Assembly (NCBI RefSeq): GCF_014649815.1
Contig: NZ_BMTT01000017.1
Coordinates: forward strand, 81,424-145,423
DNA: 64,000 nt
Source: Streptomyces mutabilis
GTDB lineage: Bacteria; Actinomycetota; Actinomycetes; Streptomycetales; Streptomycetaceae
Direction: 5' to 3'
The notes below the pieces were generated by a model. The model saw nothing but the letters and a program-made list of their open reading frames with translations, did not search any database and was not told where the DNA came from. The first letter of the stretch is position 1. The number at the start of each line of letters is the position of its first letter. The position numbers were made by a program, and so were the translations under genes. Shown piece by piece: positions 55,601 through 63,717 of this stretch.

Positions 55601-56490
55601 AGGAGGACCCGCAGAGCACCGGCCGGTTCGCCCAGCCGGCCCAGGACCCGTTCGGTCAGGACCAGTACGGCACGAGTGCCCCGCGCAACGACCAGTTCGC
55701 GCGCCCCGAGCCGGCCGCCCCGCAGCAGAACGGCACCTTCGTCCGCTCGGACGTCTTCGGCGAACAGCCGGGGCAGGCGGGTCCGGACGACCCGGCCTCG
55801 ACCGGCGGCTTCGCCCAGGACTACGACAACGGCTCGACCGGGCAGCACCGCCTTTCGGAGCGCCAGACCCCGGACACCACCGGCCAGTTCGAACCCCCGC
55901 AGTTCGGCGGCACGGGCGGCAACGACCTCGCCGCCCCGCAGCCGCCCGCGCCGCCGCAGCGTCCCGCCGCTCAAGAGCCCCGGACCGGAACCGCGGCGCA
56001 GCGGCCGAACGACGGCTGGGCACTGCCCCCGGCCTCCGGCCCCGGCGACGGCCGTACCCCGCTGTACGACACGCTGGAGACCAACTGGTTCCAGGGCGAC
56101 CGTGAGGCGCGGGATCAGCAGAACGCCCCCGCCACGGCCCCGGGGCCGCAGGCCGTCCAGCCCCAGAACCCGGCGGCCCCCCAGCGGACCGCCGCCTCCG
56201 CCTGGCGCAGCTCGCCGAACGACGACCTCGTACGGCAGGCCGAGCGCGTCCGGCAGCCGGCCGCGGGCGGGATCACCACCTCCGGCCTGCCGCGCCGGGT
56301 GCCCCGGGCCAACCTGGTCCCGGGCACGGCTCAGCAGCAGTCGAACCAGAACGGTCCGCAGGTCTCCCGTGCGCCCGACGACGTGCGCGGCCGGCTGACC
56401 AATCTCCGTCGGGGAATCGCACAGGGCCGTCAGGCCGGTACCAACCAGACCGGCAGCTACCCGCGGCCCTCTCACCAGCAGGAGCGTTAG
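52672..56490 (+). CDS. cvnA1: Conservon sensor histidine kinase-like protein CvnA1
   Basis: The 1272-residue protein has a short cytoplasmic N-terminus (MQGRFKRDGSASAEPEP), TM1 near 90-110, an extracytoplasmic helical sensor region of about 290 residues, TM2 near 402-424, a HAMP-like linker, a putative phosphoacceptor in KLDHLATRMRR near 545, N-box HLLAELLENAT near 611, DTGIGL near 648 and MGLFVVGRL near 679. A Gly/Pro/Gln-rich tail of over 500 residues follows. The final block SGLPRRVPRANLVPG...APDDVRGRLTNLRRG is shared with CvnA2. The GTG at 52672 is my choice of start. CvnA, B, C and D are thought to form a membrane-associated, G-protein-like complex. Confidence 0.92.
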   Translation: MQGRFKRDGSASAEPEPQHGGTGPKAVSSSPQHAQNPGQAQSSDNGDGTGRPGQGATSPASGQQPPVKPAKGSTGPGPRIALRNWRISTRLVSLLALPVVAATSLGAMRISQSMDDIQQLDNMKLLTEMTKQATELAAALQEERDQSAGPLAHGSSSGAIAVKGDREKTDRARKNFLDSSEAIDAASKDGNLVGVRDSLVGLAGDLNDLERIRSTAYEAEGNSTQTIEAYHRLITHLLDLSQDMAEATSNPEMIQRTRALASFSSAKEYASIQRAALAAALPANTTSKPDLAENDRLYAQSALQSQSSEIRSFTSIYGDGAEELLKPISEGNPVIESSDQYASRALGQTNGLADLKVRSYQDWLDDSSTKIQQMKNIELKLLEDMEQQARELRSESEREAIISGVVILLVLGVSLVGAFVVARSMIRSLRRLEDTATKVAQDRLPELVKQLSETDPQDVDTSVESVGVHSRDEIGRVAAAFDDVHREAVRLAAEQALLRGNVNAMFTNLSRRSQGLIQRQLSLISELESREADPDQLSSLFKLDHLATRMRRNGENLLVLAGEEPGRRWTRPVPLVDVLRAAASEVEQYERIELASVPTTEVAGRVVNDLVHLLAELLENATSFSSPQTKVKVTGHALPDGRVLIEIHDTGIGLSPEDLAAINERLAAPPTVDVSVSRRMGLFVVGRLSQRHGIRIQLRPSDSGGTTALVMLPVDVAQGGRKPQPKQGQQGAGNGGPAAAQAAAGVAAARRGGGQGGGAFGGGGALGAGAPGGGRLAAGQGPRAALPGRDAGGRPGAPGGARGPQTSADPGQQNRPAPAGAGQAPGAPQGLQATGMNAPQGNTPQGQDMFGGGRGPSAPPQRGKRRGNADGEQGRRPQLPPRGGSRAELPGGNPQPRTPSWSDENAQPSVPRASLDGPRGHEEPDSGRTDRKPRHDDRQGPGSTTEMPAVPSLGEVQGPGATAEFARPDFDAPAPRQEDPQSTGRFAQPAQDPFGQDQYGTSAPRNDQFARPEPAAPQQNGTFVRSDVFGEQPGQAGPDDPASTGGFAQDYDNGSTGQHRLSERQTPDTTGQFEPPQFGGTGGNDLAAPQPPAPPQRPAAQEPRTGTAAQRPNDGWALPPASGPGDGRTPLYDTLETNWFQGDREARDQQNAPATAPGPQAVQPQNPAAPQRTAASAWRSSPNDDLVRQAERVRQPAAGGITTSGLPRRVPRANLVPGTAQQQSNQNGPQVSRAPDDVRGRLTNLRRGIAQGRQAGTNQTGSYPRPSHQQER

Positions 56491-56913
56491 TTGAGCCCGA
56501 TGAGCCAGGCGGCACAGAACCTCAACTGGTTGATCACGAATTTCGTGGACAACACCCCGGGGGTGTCCCACACCGTCGTCGTGTCCGCCGACGGACTCCT
56601 CCTGGCGATGTCGGAGGGCTTCCCTCGCGACCGCGCGGACCAGCTCGCGGCCGTCGCCTCGGGCCTGACCTCGCTGACCGCCGGGGCGTCCCGGATCTTC
56701 GAGGGCGGCAACGTCGCACAGACGGTCGTGGAGATGGAACGCGGGTTCCTCTTCCTCATGTCCGTCTCGGACGGCTCGTCGCTGGCCGTCCTCGCCCACC
56801 CGGAGTGTGACATCGGCCTCGTCGGCTACGAGATGGCGCTCCTGGTCGACCGCGCGGGCGCGGTCCTGACGCCTGACCTGCGCGCTGAGCTACAAGGAAG
56901 TCTGCTCCACTGA
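56491..56913 (+). CDS. cvnB1: Conservon roadblock/LC7 protein CvnB1
   Basis: The 140-residue protein is a Roadblock/LC7 domain (MSQAAQNLNWLITNFVDN, HTVVVSADGLLLAMSEG, GFLFLMSVSDGSSLAVLA). In conservons CvnB interacts with CvnA and may regulate the GTPase CvnD. TTG at 56491 lies 7 nt after GGAG of the cvnA1 end; ATG at 56500 is the alternative, but the equivalent position in cvnB2 is a GTG with the same spacing, which favours the upstream start. It directly abuts the cvnA1 stop. Confidence 0.92.
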   Translation: MSPMSQAAQNLNWLITNFVDNTPGVSHTVVVSADGLLLAMSEGFPRDRADQLAAVASGLTSLTAGASRIFEGGNVAQTVVEMERGFLFLMSVSDGSSLAVLAHPECDIGLVGYEMALLVDRAGAVLTPDLRAELQGSLLH

Positions 56914-57023
56914 TCGGCCCCGGCACCACCCGTGTCACCAAATCACCGTCCGGCCGCCACAATCCCCCCACCGGCCTCGTCAGACGGCACGACTGCCAAC
57001 CTGCTGTCCCGCCCGGAGGATTC

Positions 57024-57422
57024 ATGACCCCGCCCACCGCCTCTCATGATCCGTACGCGGAGCCGTACGAGGACGAGGGCGACCAGCCGCTGGTACGTCC
57101 CTACGCGATGACCGGTGGCCGGACCAGGCCGCGCTATCAGCTCGCCATCGAGGCGCTGATCAGCACGACGGCCGACCCGGCAGCGCTCATGGGGCTCCTT
57201 CCCGAGCACCAGCGCATCTGCCACCTGTGCCGCGAGGTGAAATCGGTGGCCGAGGTGTCGGCCCTGCTGGCCATGCCGCTGGGTGTGGCCCGGATCCTGG
57301 TCGCGGACCTCGCGGAGGCCGGCCTCGTCGCGGTTCACCAGCCGGGCGGCGACGAGAACAACGGCGGTGCGCCGGACGTGACACTGCTCGAAAGGGTGCT
57401 CAGTGGACTTCGAAAGCTCTGA
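57024..57422 (+). CDS. cvnC1: Conservon DUF742 protein CvnC1
   Basis: The 132-residue DUF742 protein has the conserved blocks LVRPYAMTGGRTRPRY, LPEHQRICHLCREVKSVAEV and LGVARILVADLAEAGLVAVH, a winged-helix-like fold. GGAGGATTC precedes the ATG. Its last 20 nt overlap cvnD1. Its N-terminal region is short compared with CvnC2. Confidence 0.92.
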   Translation: MTPPTASHDPYAEPYEDEGDQPLVRPYAMTGGRTRPRYQLAIEALISTTADPAALMGLLPEHQRICHLCREVKSVAEVSALLAMPLGVARILVADLAEAGLVAVHQPGGDENNGGAPDVTLLERVLSGLRKL

Positions 57423-57978
57423 CGGAGGGCGGGCGACCACCTCCGCGAAGATCGTGGTGGCCGGCGGTTTCGGCGTCGGCAAGACCACGTTCGTGGGCGC
57501 CGTCTCCGAGATCAATCCGCTACGCACGGAGGCCGTGATGACCTCCGCCAGCGCGGGGATCGACGACCTCACGCACGCCGGGGACAAGACGACCACCACG
57601 GTCGCCATGGACTTCGGACGCATCACGCTCGACCAGGACCTGATCCTGTACCTGTTCGGCACGCCCGGCCAGGACCGTTTCTGGTTCATGTGGGACGACC
57701 TGGTACGCGGCGCCATCGGCGCGGTCGTGCTGTGCGACACCCGTCGGCTGGCCGACTGCTTCCCGGCGGTGGACTACTTCGAGAACAGCGGTCTGCCGTT
57801 CGTCGTCGCGCTCAACGGCTTCGACGGCCAGCAGCCGTACTCGCCGGACGAGGTGCGGGAGGCGCTGCAGATCGGCCCGGACACCCCGATCATCACGACC
57901 GACGCCCGGCACCGTGCCGACGCGAAGAGTGCCCTGATCACGTTGGTCGAGCACGCGCTCATGGCGCGTTTGCGGTAG
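57403..57978 (+). CDS. cvnD1: Conservon small GTPase CvnD1
   Basis: The 191-residue Ras-like ATP/GTP-binding protein has P-loop GGFGVGKTT (21-29), the switch-region FGTPGQDRF, and ALNGFDGQ as the guanine-specificity-like NxxD motif. No lipidation motif is seen. GTG at 57403 lies inside the end of cvnC1, so the two are translationally coupled. It ends the first conservon. Confidence 0.93.
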   Translation: MDFESSDGGRATTSAKIVVAGGFGVGKTTFVGAVSEINPLRTEAVMTSASAGIDDLTHAGDKTTTTVAMDFGRITLDQDLILYLFGTPGQDRFWFMWDDLVRGAIGAVVLCDTRRLADCFPAVDYFENSGLPFVVALNGFDGQQPYSPDEVREALQIGPDTPIITTDARHRADAKSALITLVEHALMARLR

Positions 57979-58036
57979 GTACGCAAGCCGTCGCAGCCAA
58001 GTCGGCAGGGCTCTAAGGCAGTTGCGGTAGACGGGA

Positions 58037-58072
58037 CGGAGCCGTCTGTGTCCTTTGACACGGTCGGCTCCG
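58037..58072 (+). terminator. Terminator of the first conservon
   Basis: CGGAGCCG (58037-58044) and CGGCTCCG (58065-58072) close a stem that continues, after one mismatch, through CTGTGTC/GACACGG to a CTTT loop. It lies about 58 nt past the cvnD1 stop. Confidence 0.7.
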
Positions 58073-58200
58073 CCGTTCATAACGTTTCGGCAGAGGAATC
58101 GGGTGGTATCGACACTCGTCGCGGTCAACTGGTCTCGCTGCGCGCACGAACGCCCCGTCTTTTGACGGGCCTCGCTCTTTATGACCGTTTTATCGGGGGC

Positions 58201-58215
58201 TTACATCACGTGTAA
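58201..58215. repeat. TTACA-n5-TGTAA inverted repeat upstream of cvnA2
   Basis: Perfect 5-bp arms around TCACG in the cvnA2 upstream region. It resembles operators of GntR- or BldD-like regulators only loosely, so it is listed as a candidate site. Confidence 0.3.
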
Positions 58216-58389
58216 CCCCCGCGCTCCACTGTTTGGAAGAGCGCAGGTCGCCGTGCTGGAATGCCAGAACTGCCCATTGGTCAATGACGCACGAGACGTA
58301 CTCAGCGGTAGCACGTACTCGTCGACGGACTGGGCTCTGAGACACAGCGGCACGACGTAGGTGCCGACCGCCGAGAGGTTGTTGGTCGA

Positions 58390-61300
58390 GTGAGGCGAAG
58401 CAAGAACGGTCCCGAGCCATCGGCCCGGGGCAACTTCACCCCGCCGCCGCGTACAGCGGCGCCCGCCCCCGTGCCCGCTGCGGAACCAACGGAGAAGCCC
58501 GCCCCGAGCGGCAGCCGCCTCTCCCCACGCAATTGGCGGGTGACCACTCGGCTGAACGCGATCCTGCTCATACCCGTACTGGTCGGCCTGGTCATGGGCG
58601 GCTTCCAGGTGAAGAGCTCGATCGACACCTGGCAGGACGCCGAGGACGCCGAGAGCACCGCGCGTCTGGTGCAGGCCTCGCTGAACTACGCGCACGCCCT
58701 CTACAACGAGCGCGACACCACCGCCGCCCCGCTCCTGCAGGGCAAGGGCCAGAAGGACAGCACCGTCACCAAGGCCCGCCAGGCGACCGACCAGGCGGCC
58801 GACGTCTTCGACGAGGCGGCACAGGGCATGCCGTCCAAGCCTGGCCTGGAGCGCCGGCTGAAGGTGTTCCGGGAGCAGGAGCCCAAGCTCCAGTCGCTGC
58901 GTGTGGCCGCCTACACCTCCAAGCTCAAGGGCGTGGAGACCGAGGAGGGCTACACCGGCGTCGCCCACCCCTTGATGGAGTTCGCCAACGAGCTCGGTCT
59001 GGGCACCGGAAACATCACCTCCTACGGCCGTACCGTCTACGCGATCTCCCTGACCAAGGCGGCGCTCTCGCTGGAGCGTTCCATCGGCATGCACATGCTG
59101 GTCAAGCCGGGTCCGGAGCCGAGCCACCTCGCCAGCCAGCGCGTCGCCCTCTCCTCGTACGCCTACCTGGAGCGGATCGCGGTCGAGGAGTACATCGGGG
59201 GCGGCACCGAGGCGGACGCGCAGAAGCTCGAGGACGCCGAGGCGCAGCTCAAGGAGGACGGCGCGGCCATGGCCGAGGAGGCCAAGGCCAAGGACCCGGA
59301 CTATGTCCCGCCGCCCACCAACCCGACCACGATGGTGTCGGAGCTGGCCCAGCTGAGCTCTACGGACCGCAGTGCGCGGGCCGACCTGGCCGACCAGGGC
59401 ATCACACCGGAGAACTGGTGGGCGGTCAACACCCTCAAGTTCGACGCGTACCAGAAGATCGAGTCGGACCTGGCCGACAAGGCGGTGACCGAGGCTTCGA
59501 CTATCGCGGACGACGCCGAGCGGGACGCCTACATCACGGGTGCCGCGGTCGTGATCGCGCTGCTCGCCGCCTTCATCCTGGCCGGTATGGTGGCCCGGCA
59601 GATGAGCCGCTCCATGCGCCAGCTGCGCACCGCCGCCTTCGGCATCGCCGAGCAGCGGCTGCCGATGCTGGTCGACCAGCTCTCCCGCACCGACCCCGGC
59701 CGGGTCGACACCCGGGTCGCGCCGATCCCGATCACCTCGACCGACGAGATCGGCGAAGTCGCCCGCGCCTTCGACCAGGTGCACCGCGAGGCGGTTCGAC
59801 TCGCCTCCGAGCAGGCTCTGCTGCGGGGCAACATCAACGCGATCTTCACCAACCTGTCGCGCCGCAACCAGTCGCTGATCGAGGGCCAGCTGACCCTGAT
59901 CACCGACCTGGAGAACAACGAGGCCGACCCCGACCAGCTGGAGAACCTGTTCCGGCTGGACCACCTGGCCACCCGTATGCGCCGCAACGGCGAGAACCTC
60001 CTGGTCCTCGCCGGCGAGGAGCCCGGCCGCCGCTGGGACCAGCCGGTCCCGCTGGTCGACGTGCTGCGCGCCGCCTCCTCCGAGGTGGAGCAGTACGAAC
60101 GCATCGAGCTGTCGGGCGTGCCCGAGGCCGAGATCCACGGCCGCGCCGTGACCGACCTCGTGCACCTGCTCGCCGAGCTGCTGGAGAACGCCACCACGTT
60201 CTCCTCCCCGCAGACAAAGGTCCGCGTCACCGCGACCCGTCTTCCCGACGGCCGCGTGATGGTCGAGATCCACGACAAGGGCATCGGCCTGACCGCCGAG
60301 GACTTCGCGGACATCAACCACAAGCTGGCCAACCCGCCGACCGTGGACGCCGCGATCTCGCAGCGCATGGGCCTGTTCGTGGTCGGCCGGCTGTCCGACC
60401 GGCACGGCATCCGCGTCCAGCTGCGCCCCTCCGGCGAGCAGGCGGGCACCACCTCGCTGGTCATGCTCCCGGACGCCATCACCCACGGTGGCGGCGGCGA
60501 GCAGCAGCGCGACGAGTTCACCGTCTCGCAGATCATTCCGGAGCAGCACGTCCAGGGCGAGAACTTCTCCCAGGTCGGTCAGCCCATGCGGACCGCCGCC
60601 GAGCTCGGCTTCGACGACAGCCGGTACACCGAGGTGCCCGACGACATCCGCGACCTCGATCCCGTCGGCCGCTCGCTGCTGCGCGACGAGCGCCGCGCGG
60701 CGCTGGAGGTCCAGTCGCACCCCGAGGGCACCGGCCCGCAGGAGCACGGCGGCCGCGAGGACACCGCCGCATCCGGCTACCAGGACCAGTTCACCGGGCA
60801 GCAGCCGGTCTACGACCAGGGCGCCGGAGGCTACCAGGAGCAGCAGACCGGCGCCTTCGACCAGCAGTCGGCGTACGCCGACCAGCAGCAGGCGGCGTAC
60901 CAGGAACCGCAGCAGCAGGCATACGACGAGCAGTACTTCGCGCCGAACGGCGGTCTGGGCGAGGGCTACGCGACGGGCGGCGGATACCCGGACACCTCTT
61001 ACACGGGATCGGACCGCAACGGGCACCAGCCGGCCGGCGCCGGCGCCCAGGAGGGCTACTCGGCCTTCGAACAGCGCCGCCACCAGGACGACTGGCCGCA
61101 GCAGGACGGTTACCGGAACGGTTATCCGGACCAGTATCCTGCCGGTACCCCGGACGCTGGATCCGCGCAGGCCGCTGACGTGAGCGAGGCGGACCGCGTA
61201 GGCTTCGACCGTCCGGGTGCGGCCCCCTCCGCCGCCCACGAGCTGACCGACGCCGGTCTCCCCCGCCGCGGGTCCCCCGCGGGTGGCGCCGGTGGTGCAG

Positions 61301-61656
61301 GGCACGTGGGCCAGGAGACGCCGGCCGCCGCGGCGGGTGCCGGCGAGGACAGCTGGCGGTCGGCCAACGACGACCGCTGGCAGCAGGCCGCACAGCTGCG
61401 CAAGCCCAAGGCGGGCGGGGTGACCTCCTCGGGGCTGCCGCGCCGGGTACCCAAGGCCAACCTGGTCGAGGGCACCGCCGAATCCACTCCACAGGGGGGC
61501 CCGCAGGTCTCCCGCGCTCCGGAGGACGTCCGGGGCAGGCTGAGCAACCTGCGGCGCGGCGTCGAACGGGGCCGCAACGCAGGCAGTGAAACGAACGGCC
61601 AGGACACAACGAATGAACACCGTGGTCCTGACAGCACCTACAACCAGGAGCGTTAG
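58390..61656 (+). CDS. cvnA2: Conservon sensor histidine kinase-like protein CvnA2
   Basis: The 1088-residue protein parallels CvnA1: Pro/Ala-rich N-terminus, TM1 near 53-72, an extracytoplasmic region of about 300 residues with different sequence, TM2 near 380-402, HAMP-like linker, RLDHLATRMRR near 521, N-box HLLAELLENAT near 591, DKGIGL near 628 and MGLFVVGRL. The tail (about 700-1088) is Gln/Tyr-rich, unlike the Pro/Gly-rich tail of CvnA1, but ends in the same motif SGLPRRVPKANLVEG...APEDVRGRLSNLRRG. The GTG at 58390 starts MRRSKNGPEPSARG. Confidence 0.92.
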   Translation: MRRSKNGPEPSARGNFTPPPRTAAPAPVPAAEPTEKPAPSGSRLSPRNWRVTTRLNAILLIPVLVGLVMGGFQVKSSIDTWQDAEDAESTARLVQASLNYAHALYNERDTTAAPLLQGKGQKDSTVTKARQATDQAADVFDEAAQGMPSKPGLERRLKVFREQEPKLQSLRVAAYTSKLKGVETEEGYTGVAHPLMEFANELGLGTGNITSYGRTVYAISLTKAALSLERSIGMHMLVKPGPEPSHLASQRVALSSYAYLERIAVEEYIGGGTEADAQKLEDAEAQLKEDGAAMAEEAKAKDPDYVPPPTNPTTMVSELAQLSSTDRSARADLADQGITPENWWAVNTLKFDAYQKIESDLADKAVTEASTIADDAERDAYITGAAVVIALLAAFILAGMVARQMSRSMRQLRTAAFGIAEQRLPMLVDQLSRTDPGRVDTRVAPIPITSTDEIGEVARAFDQVHREAVRLASEQALLRGNINAIFTNLSRRNQSLIEGQLTLITDLENNEADPDQLENLFRLDHLATRMRRNGENLLVLAGEEPGRRWDQPVPLVDVLRAASSEVEQYERIELSGVPEAEIHGRAVTDLVHLLAELLENATTFSSPQTKVRVTATRLPDGRVMVEIHDKGIGLTAEDFADINHKLANPPTVDAAISQRMGLFVVGRLSDRHGIRVQLRPSGEQAGTTSLVMLPDAITHGGGGEQQRDEFTVSQIIPEQHVQGENFSQVGQPMRTAAELGFDDSRYTEVPDDIRDLDPVGRSLLRDERRAALEVQSHPEGTGPQEHGGREDTAASGYQDQFTGQQPVYDQGAGGYQEQQTGAFDQQSAYADQQQAAYQEPQQQAYDEQYFAPNGGLGEGYATGGGYPDTSYTGSDRNGHQPAGAGAQEGYSAFEQRRHQDDWPQQDGYRNGYPDQYPAGTPDAGSAQAADVSEADRVGFDRPGAAPSAAHELTDAGLPRRGSPAGGAGGAGHVGQETPAAAAGAGEDSWRSANDDRWQQAAQLRKPKAGGVTSSGLPRRVPKANLVEGTAESTPQGGPQVSRAPEDVRGRLSNLRRGVERGRNAGSETNGQDTTNEHRGPDSTYNQER

Positions 61657-61657
61657 T

Positions 61658-62080
61658 GTGAGCCCGATGAGCCAGGCGGCACAGAACCTGAACTGGTTGA
61701 TCACCAACTTCGTGGACAACACCCCGGGGGTGTCCCACACGGTGGTGGTCTCCGCCGACGGACTCCTTCTCGCGATGTCCGAAGGGTTTCCGCGCGACCG
61801 CGCCGACCAGCTCGCGGCCGTCGCCTCCGGCCTGACCTCGCTGACCGCGGGTGCCTCGCGCATCTTCGAGGGCGGCAGCGTGAACCAGACGGTTGTGGAG
61901 ATGGAGCGGGGGTTCCTCTTCATCATGTCCATCTCCGACGGGTCCTCCCTCGCGGTTCTCGCACACCCGGAGGCGGACATCGGTCTTATTGGGTACGAGA
62001 TGGCCCTTCTGGTGGACCGTGCGGGCACGGTCCTGACGCCCGATCTGCGGGCTGAGCTACAGGGCAGCCTTCTCAACTAA
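61658..62080 (+). CDS. cvnB2: Conservon roadblock/LC7 protein CvnB2
   Basis: The 140-residue Roadblock/LC7 protein is nearly identical to CvnB1 (differences include GGSVNQTV, IMSISDG and HPEADIG). GTG at 61658 lies 7 nt after GGAG; ATG at 61667 is the alternative. It begins one base after the cvnA2 stop. Confidence 0.92.
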   Translation: MSPMSQAAQNLNWLITNFVDNTPGVSHTVVVSADGLLLAMSEGFPRDRADQLAAVASGLTSLTAGASRIFEGGSVNQTVVEMERGFLFIMSISDGSSLAVLAHPEADIGLIGYEMALLVDRAGTVLTPDLRAELQGSLLN

Positions 62081-62174
62081 AGGACAGACGGTGCGTTTTG
62101 GCGTCCCGTGGCCGTAAAGTTTCGGGACGCGGCTCCACAGTGATGGATGCCAGGCACAGTCGGAGGAGGAAAAA

Positions 62175-62747
62175 GTGGCAACACCCCCAGGCGATCCGTC
62201 TTCGGACAACTGGTCGTACGGCCCTGTCCAGGGTCCGAACGACGGCTCGACGAACGGGTACGGCTACCCCTCCGTCCCGGGCCACCGGCAGCCGTACGCA
62301 CCGCAGGGCCCCGGCCCCGCGCCGTACGACCAGCCGCAGGCTCCGCGCATCCAGCCCGTGCAGCCGCAGCGCCGCACCCCTGAGCCGACGCCCGCGGGGG
62401 CGTCGAACAACCCCCTGGTGCGCCCGTACGCCATGACGGGCGGCCGCACCAGGCCGCGGTACCAGCTCGCCATCGAGGCGCTGGTGCACACCACCGCGCA
62501 GCCGCACCAGATGCAGGGCCAGTTGCCCGAGCATCAGCGGATCTGCAACCTCTGCCGGGAGATCAAGTCGGTGGCCGAGGTCTCGGCCCTCCTGACGATC
62601 CCTCTCGGCGTGGCCAGAATTCTCGTCGCCGACTTGGCGGAGGCGGGACTGGTCGCCATTCATCAGCCCGGCGGCGACGAGAACGCCGGCGGCCAGCCAG
62701 ACGTGACACTGCTCGAAAGGGTGCTCAGTGGACTTCGCAAGCTCTAG
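62175..62747 (+). CDS. cvnC2: Conservon DUF742 protein CvnC2 with N-terminal extension
   Basis: The 190-residue protein has the same DUF742 core as CvnC1 (LVRPYAMTGGRTRPRY, LPEHQRICNLCREIKSVAEV) preceded by a Pro/Gly/Tyr/Gln-rich extension of about 58 more residues than CvnC1 (MATPPGDPSSDNWSYG...). GTG at 62175 has GGAGGAAAAA upstream. It overlaps cvnD2 by 20 nt. Confidence 0.92.
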   Translation: MATPPGDPSSDNWSYGPVQGPNDGSTNGYGYPSVPGHRQPYAPQGPGPAPYDQPQAPRIQPVQPQRRTPEPTPAGASNNPLVRPYAMTGGRTRPRYQLAIEALVHTTAQPHQMQGQLPEHQRICNLCREIKSVAEVSALLTIPLGVARILVADLAEAGLVAIHQPGGDENAGGQPDVTLLERVLSGLRKL

Positions 62748-63309
62748 CGGCGGTCCTTCCCGCTCCACCACTTCCGCGAAGATCGTGGTGGCGGGCGGCT
62801 TCGGCGTGGGCAAAACCACGTTCGTCGGCGCTGTCTCGGAGATCAATCCGCTGCGCACCGAGGCCGTGATGACATCCGCGTCCGCGGGCATCGACGACCT
62901 CACTCACACGGGGGACAAGACGACCACGACGGTCGCCATGGACTTCGGACGCATCACGCTCGACCAGGACCTGATCCTGTACCTCTTCGGCACGCCCGGC
63001 CAGGACCGTTTCTGGTTCATGTGGGATGACCTGGTGCGCGGCGCCATCGGGGCGATCGTGCTGGTCGACACGAGGCGGCTCGCCGACTGCTTCCCCGCCG
63101 TCGACTACTTCGAGAACAGCGGTCTGCCGTTCGTGATAGCGCTGAACGGGTTCGACGGGCAGCAGCCGTACAATCCGGACGAGGTCCGGGAGGCGCTGCA
63201 GATCGGGCCGGACACGCCGATCATCACGACGGATGCGCGGCATCGGGCCGACGCGAAGAGTGCCCTGATCACGCTGGTCGAGCACGCGCTCATGGCGCGG
63301 TTGCGCTAG
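62728..63309 (+). CDS. cvnD2: Conservon small GTPase CvnD2
   Basis: The 193-residue GTPase is nearly identical to CvnD1 after the first 15 residues, with P-loop GGFGVGKTT, FGTPGQDRF and ALNGFDGQ. GTG at 62728 lies within the end of cvnC2. It ends the second conservon; no cvnE/F cytochrome P450 genes follow, unlike some other conservons. Confidence 0.93.
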   Translation: MDFASSSGGPSRSTTSAKIVVAGGFGVGKTTFVGAVSEINPLRTEAVMTSASAGIDDLTHTGDKTTTTVAMDFGRITLDQDLILYLFGTPGQDRFWFMWDDLVRGAIGAIVLVDTRRLADCFPAVDYFENSGLPFVIALNGFDGQQPYNPDEVREALQIGPDTPIITTDARHRADAKSALITLVEHALMARLR

Positions 63310-63453
63310 CGCCAGCCGCTCAGCCTGCGCCCACCCGTGCCGGGATGGGCATCGCCCCCTGCGGCCACTGGGCTGCCGGGGGGCGGTTTCGTTGCCGGGT
63401 GCGGGTGCGTCGTGGCTGGTCACGCAGTTCCACGCGCCCTTCCCTCAGTTCAT

Positions 63454-63493
63454 ACGTAGAGGCCCCCTCCCGAGCGGAAGGGGGCCTCTACGT
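63454..63493. terminator. Bidirectional terminator between cvnD2 and accE
   Basis: ACGTAGAGGCCCCCT (63454-63468) pairs perfectly with AGGGGGCCTCTACGT (63479-63493), 10 nt past the accE stop and between convergent genes. Confidence 0.8.
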
Positions 63494-63502
63494 GTGTGTC
63501 AG

Positions 63503-63700
63503 TCAGCGCCAGCTGTGCGGCGCGCGGAAGCCCGGTTCGCGTTCCAAGCGGCGCCAGCCTGCTCGGACGCGGCCGCCGCCGTGGGTCGGGGCGATCTCGG
63601 CGGGGCGGGCGGCGGCGCGGGCCAGGAGGAGGGCCGTGATGGCTGCGACCTCCTCGGGCTCGGCGTGGCCCTTCTCGACGCGGATGTCGGGAATGGACAT
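63503..63700 (-). CDS. accE: Acyl-CoA carboxylase epsilon subunit
   Basis: The 65-residue AccE-type protein (MSIPDIRVEKGHAEPEEVAAITALLLARAAARP...) stabilises actinobacterial acetyl/propionyl-CoA carboxylase complexes by bridging alpha and beta subunits. The ATG at 63700 has GAGGAG 8 nt upstream; a GTG at 63721 overlapping the upstream stop is less likely. It follows the carboxyltransferase gene by 17 nt. Confidence 0.9.
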   Translation of the reverse strand: MSIPDIRVEKGHAEPEEVAAITALLLARAAARPAEIAPTHGGGRVRAGWRRLEREPGFRAPHSWR

Positions 63701-63717
63701 GGACGTGGCTCCTCGGG

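Larger units (their letters stand above)
57979..58389. other. Intergenic region between the two conservons
   Basis: The 411 bp contain the cvn1 terminator (58037-58072), a smaller hairpin CCCGTC-TTTT-GACGGG (58154-58169), the inverted repeat TTACA-n5-TGTAA (58201-58215), and the presumed cvnA2 promoter. No gene is supported. Confidence 0.5.

Noticed and set aside
58201-58215. BldD box upstream of cvnA2
   Set aside because: TTACA-n5-TGTAA matches only part of the BldD consensus; two core positions disagree, so I list it only as an inverted repeat.
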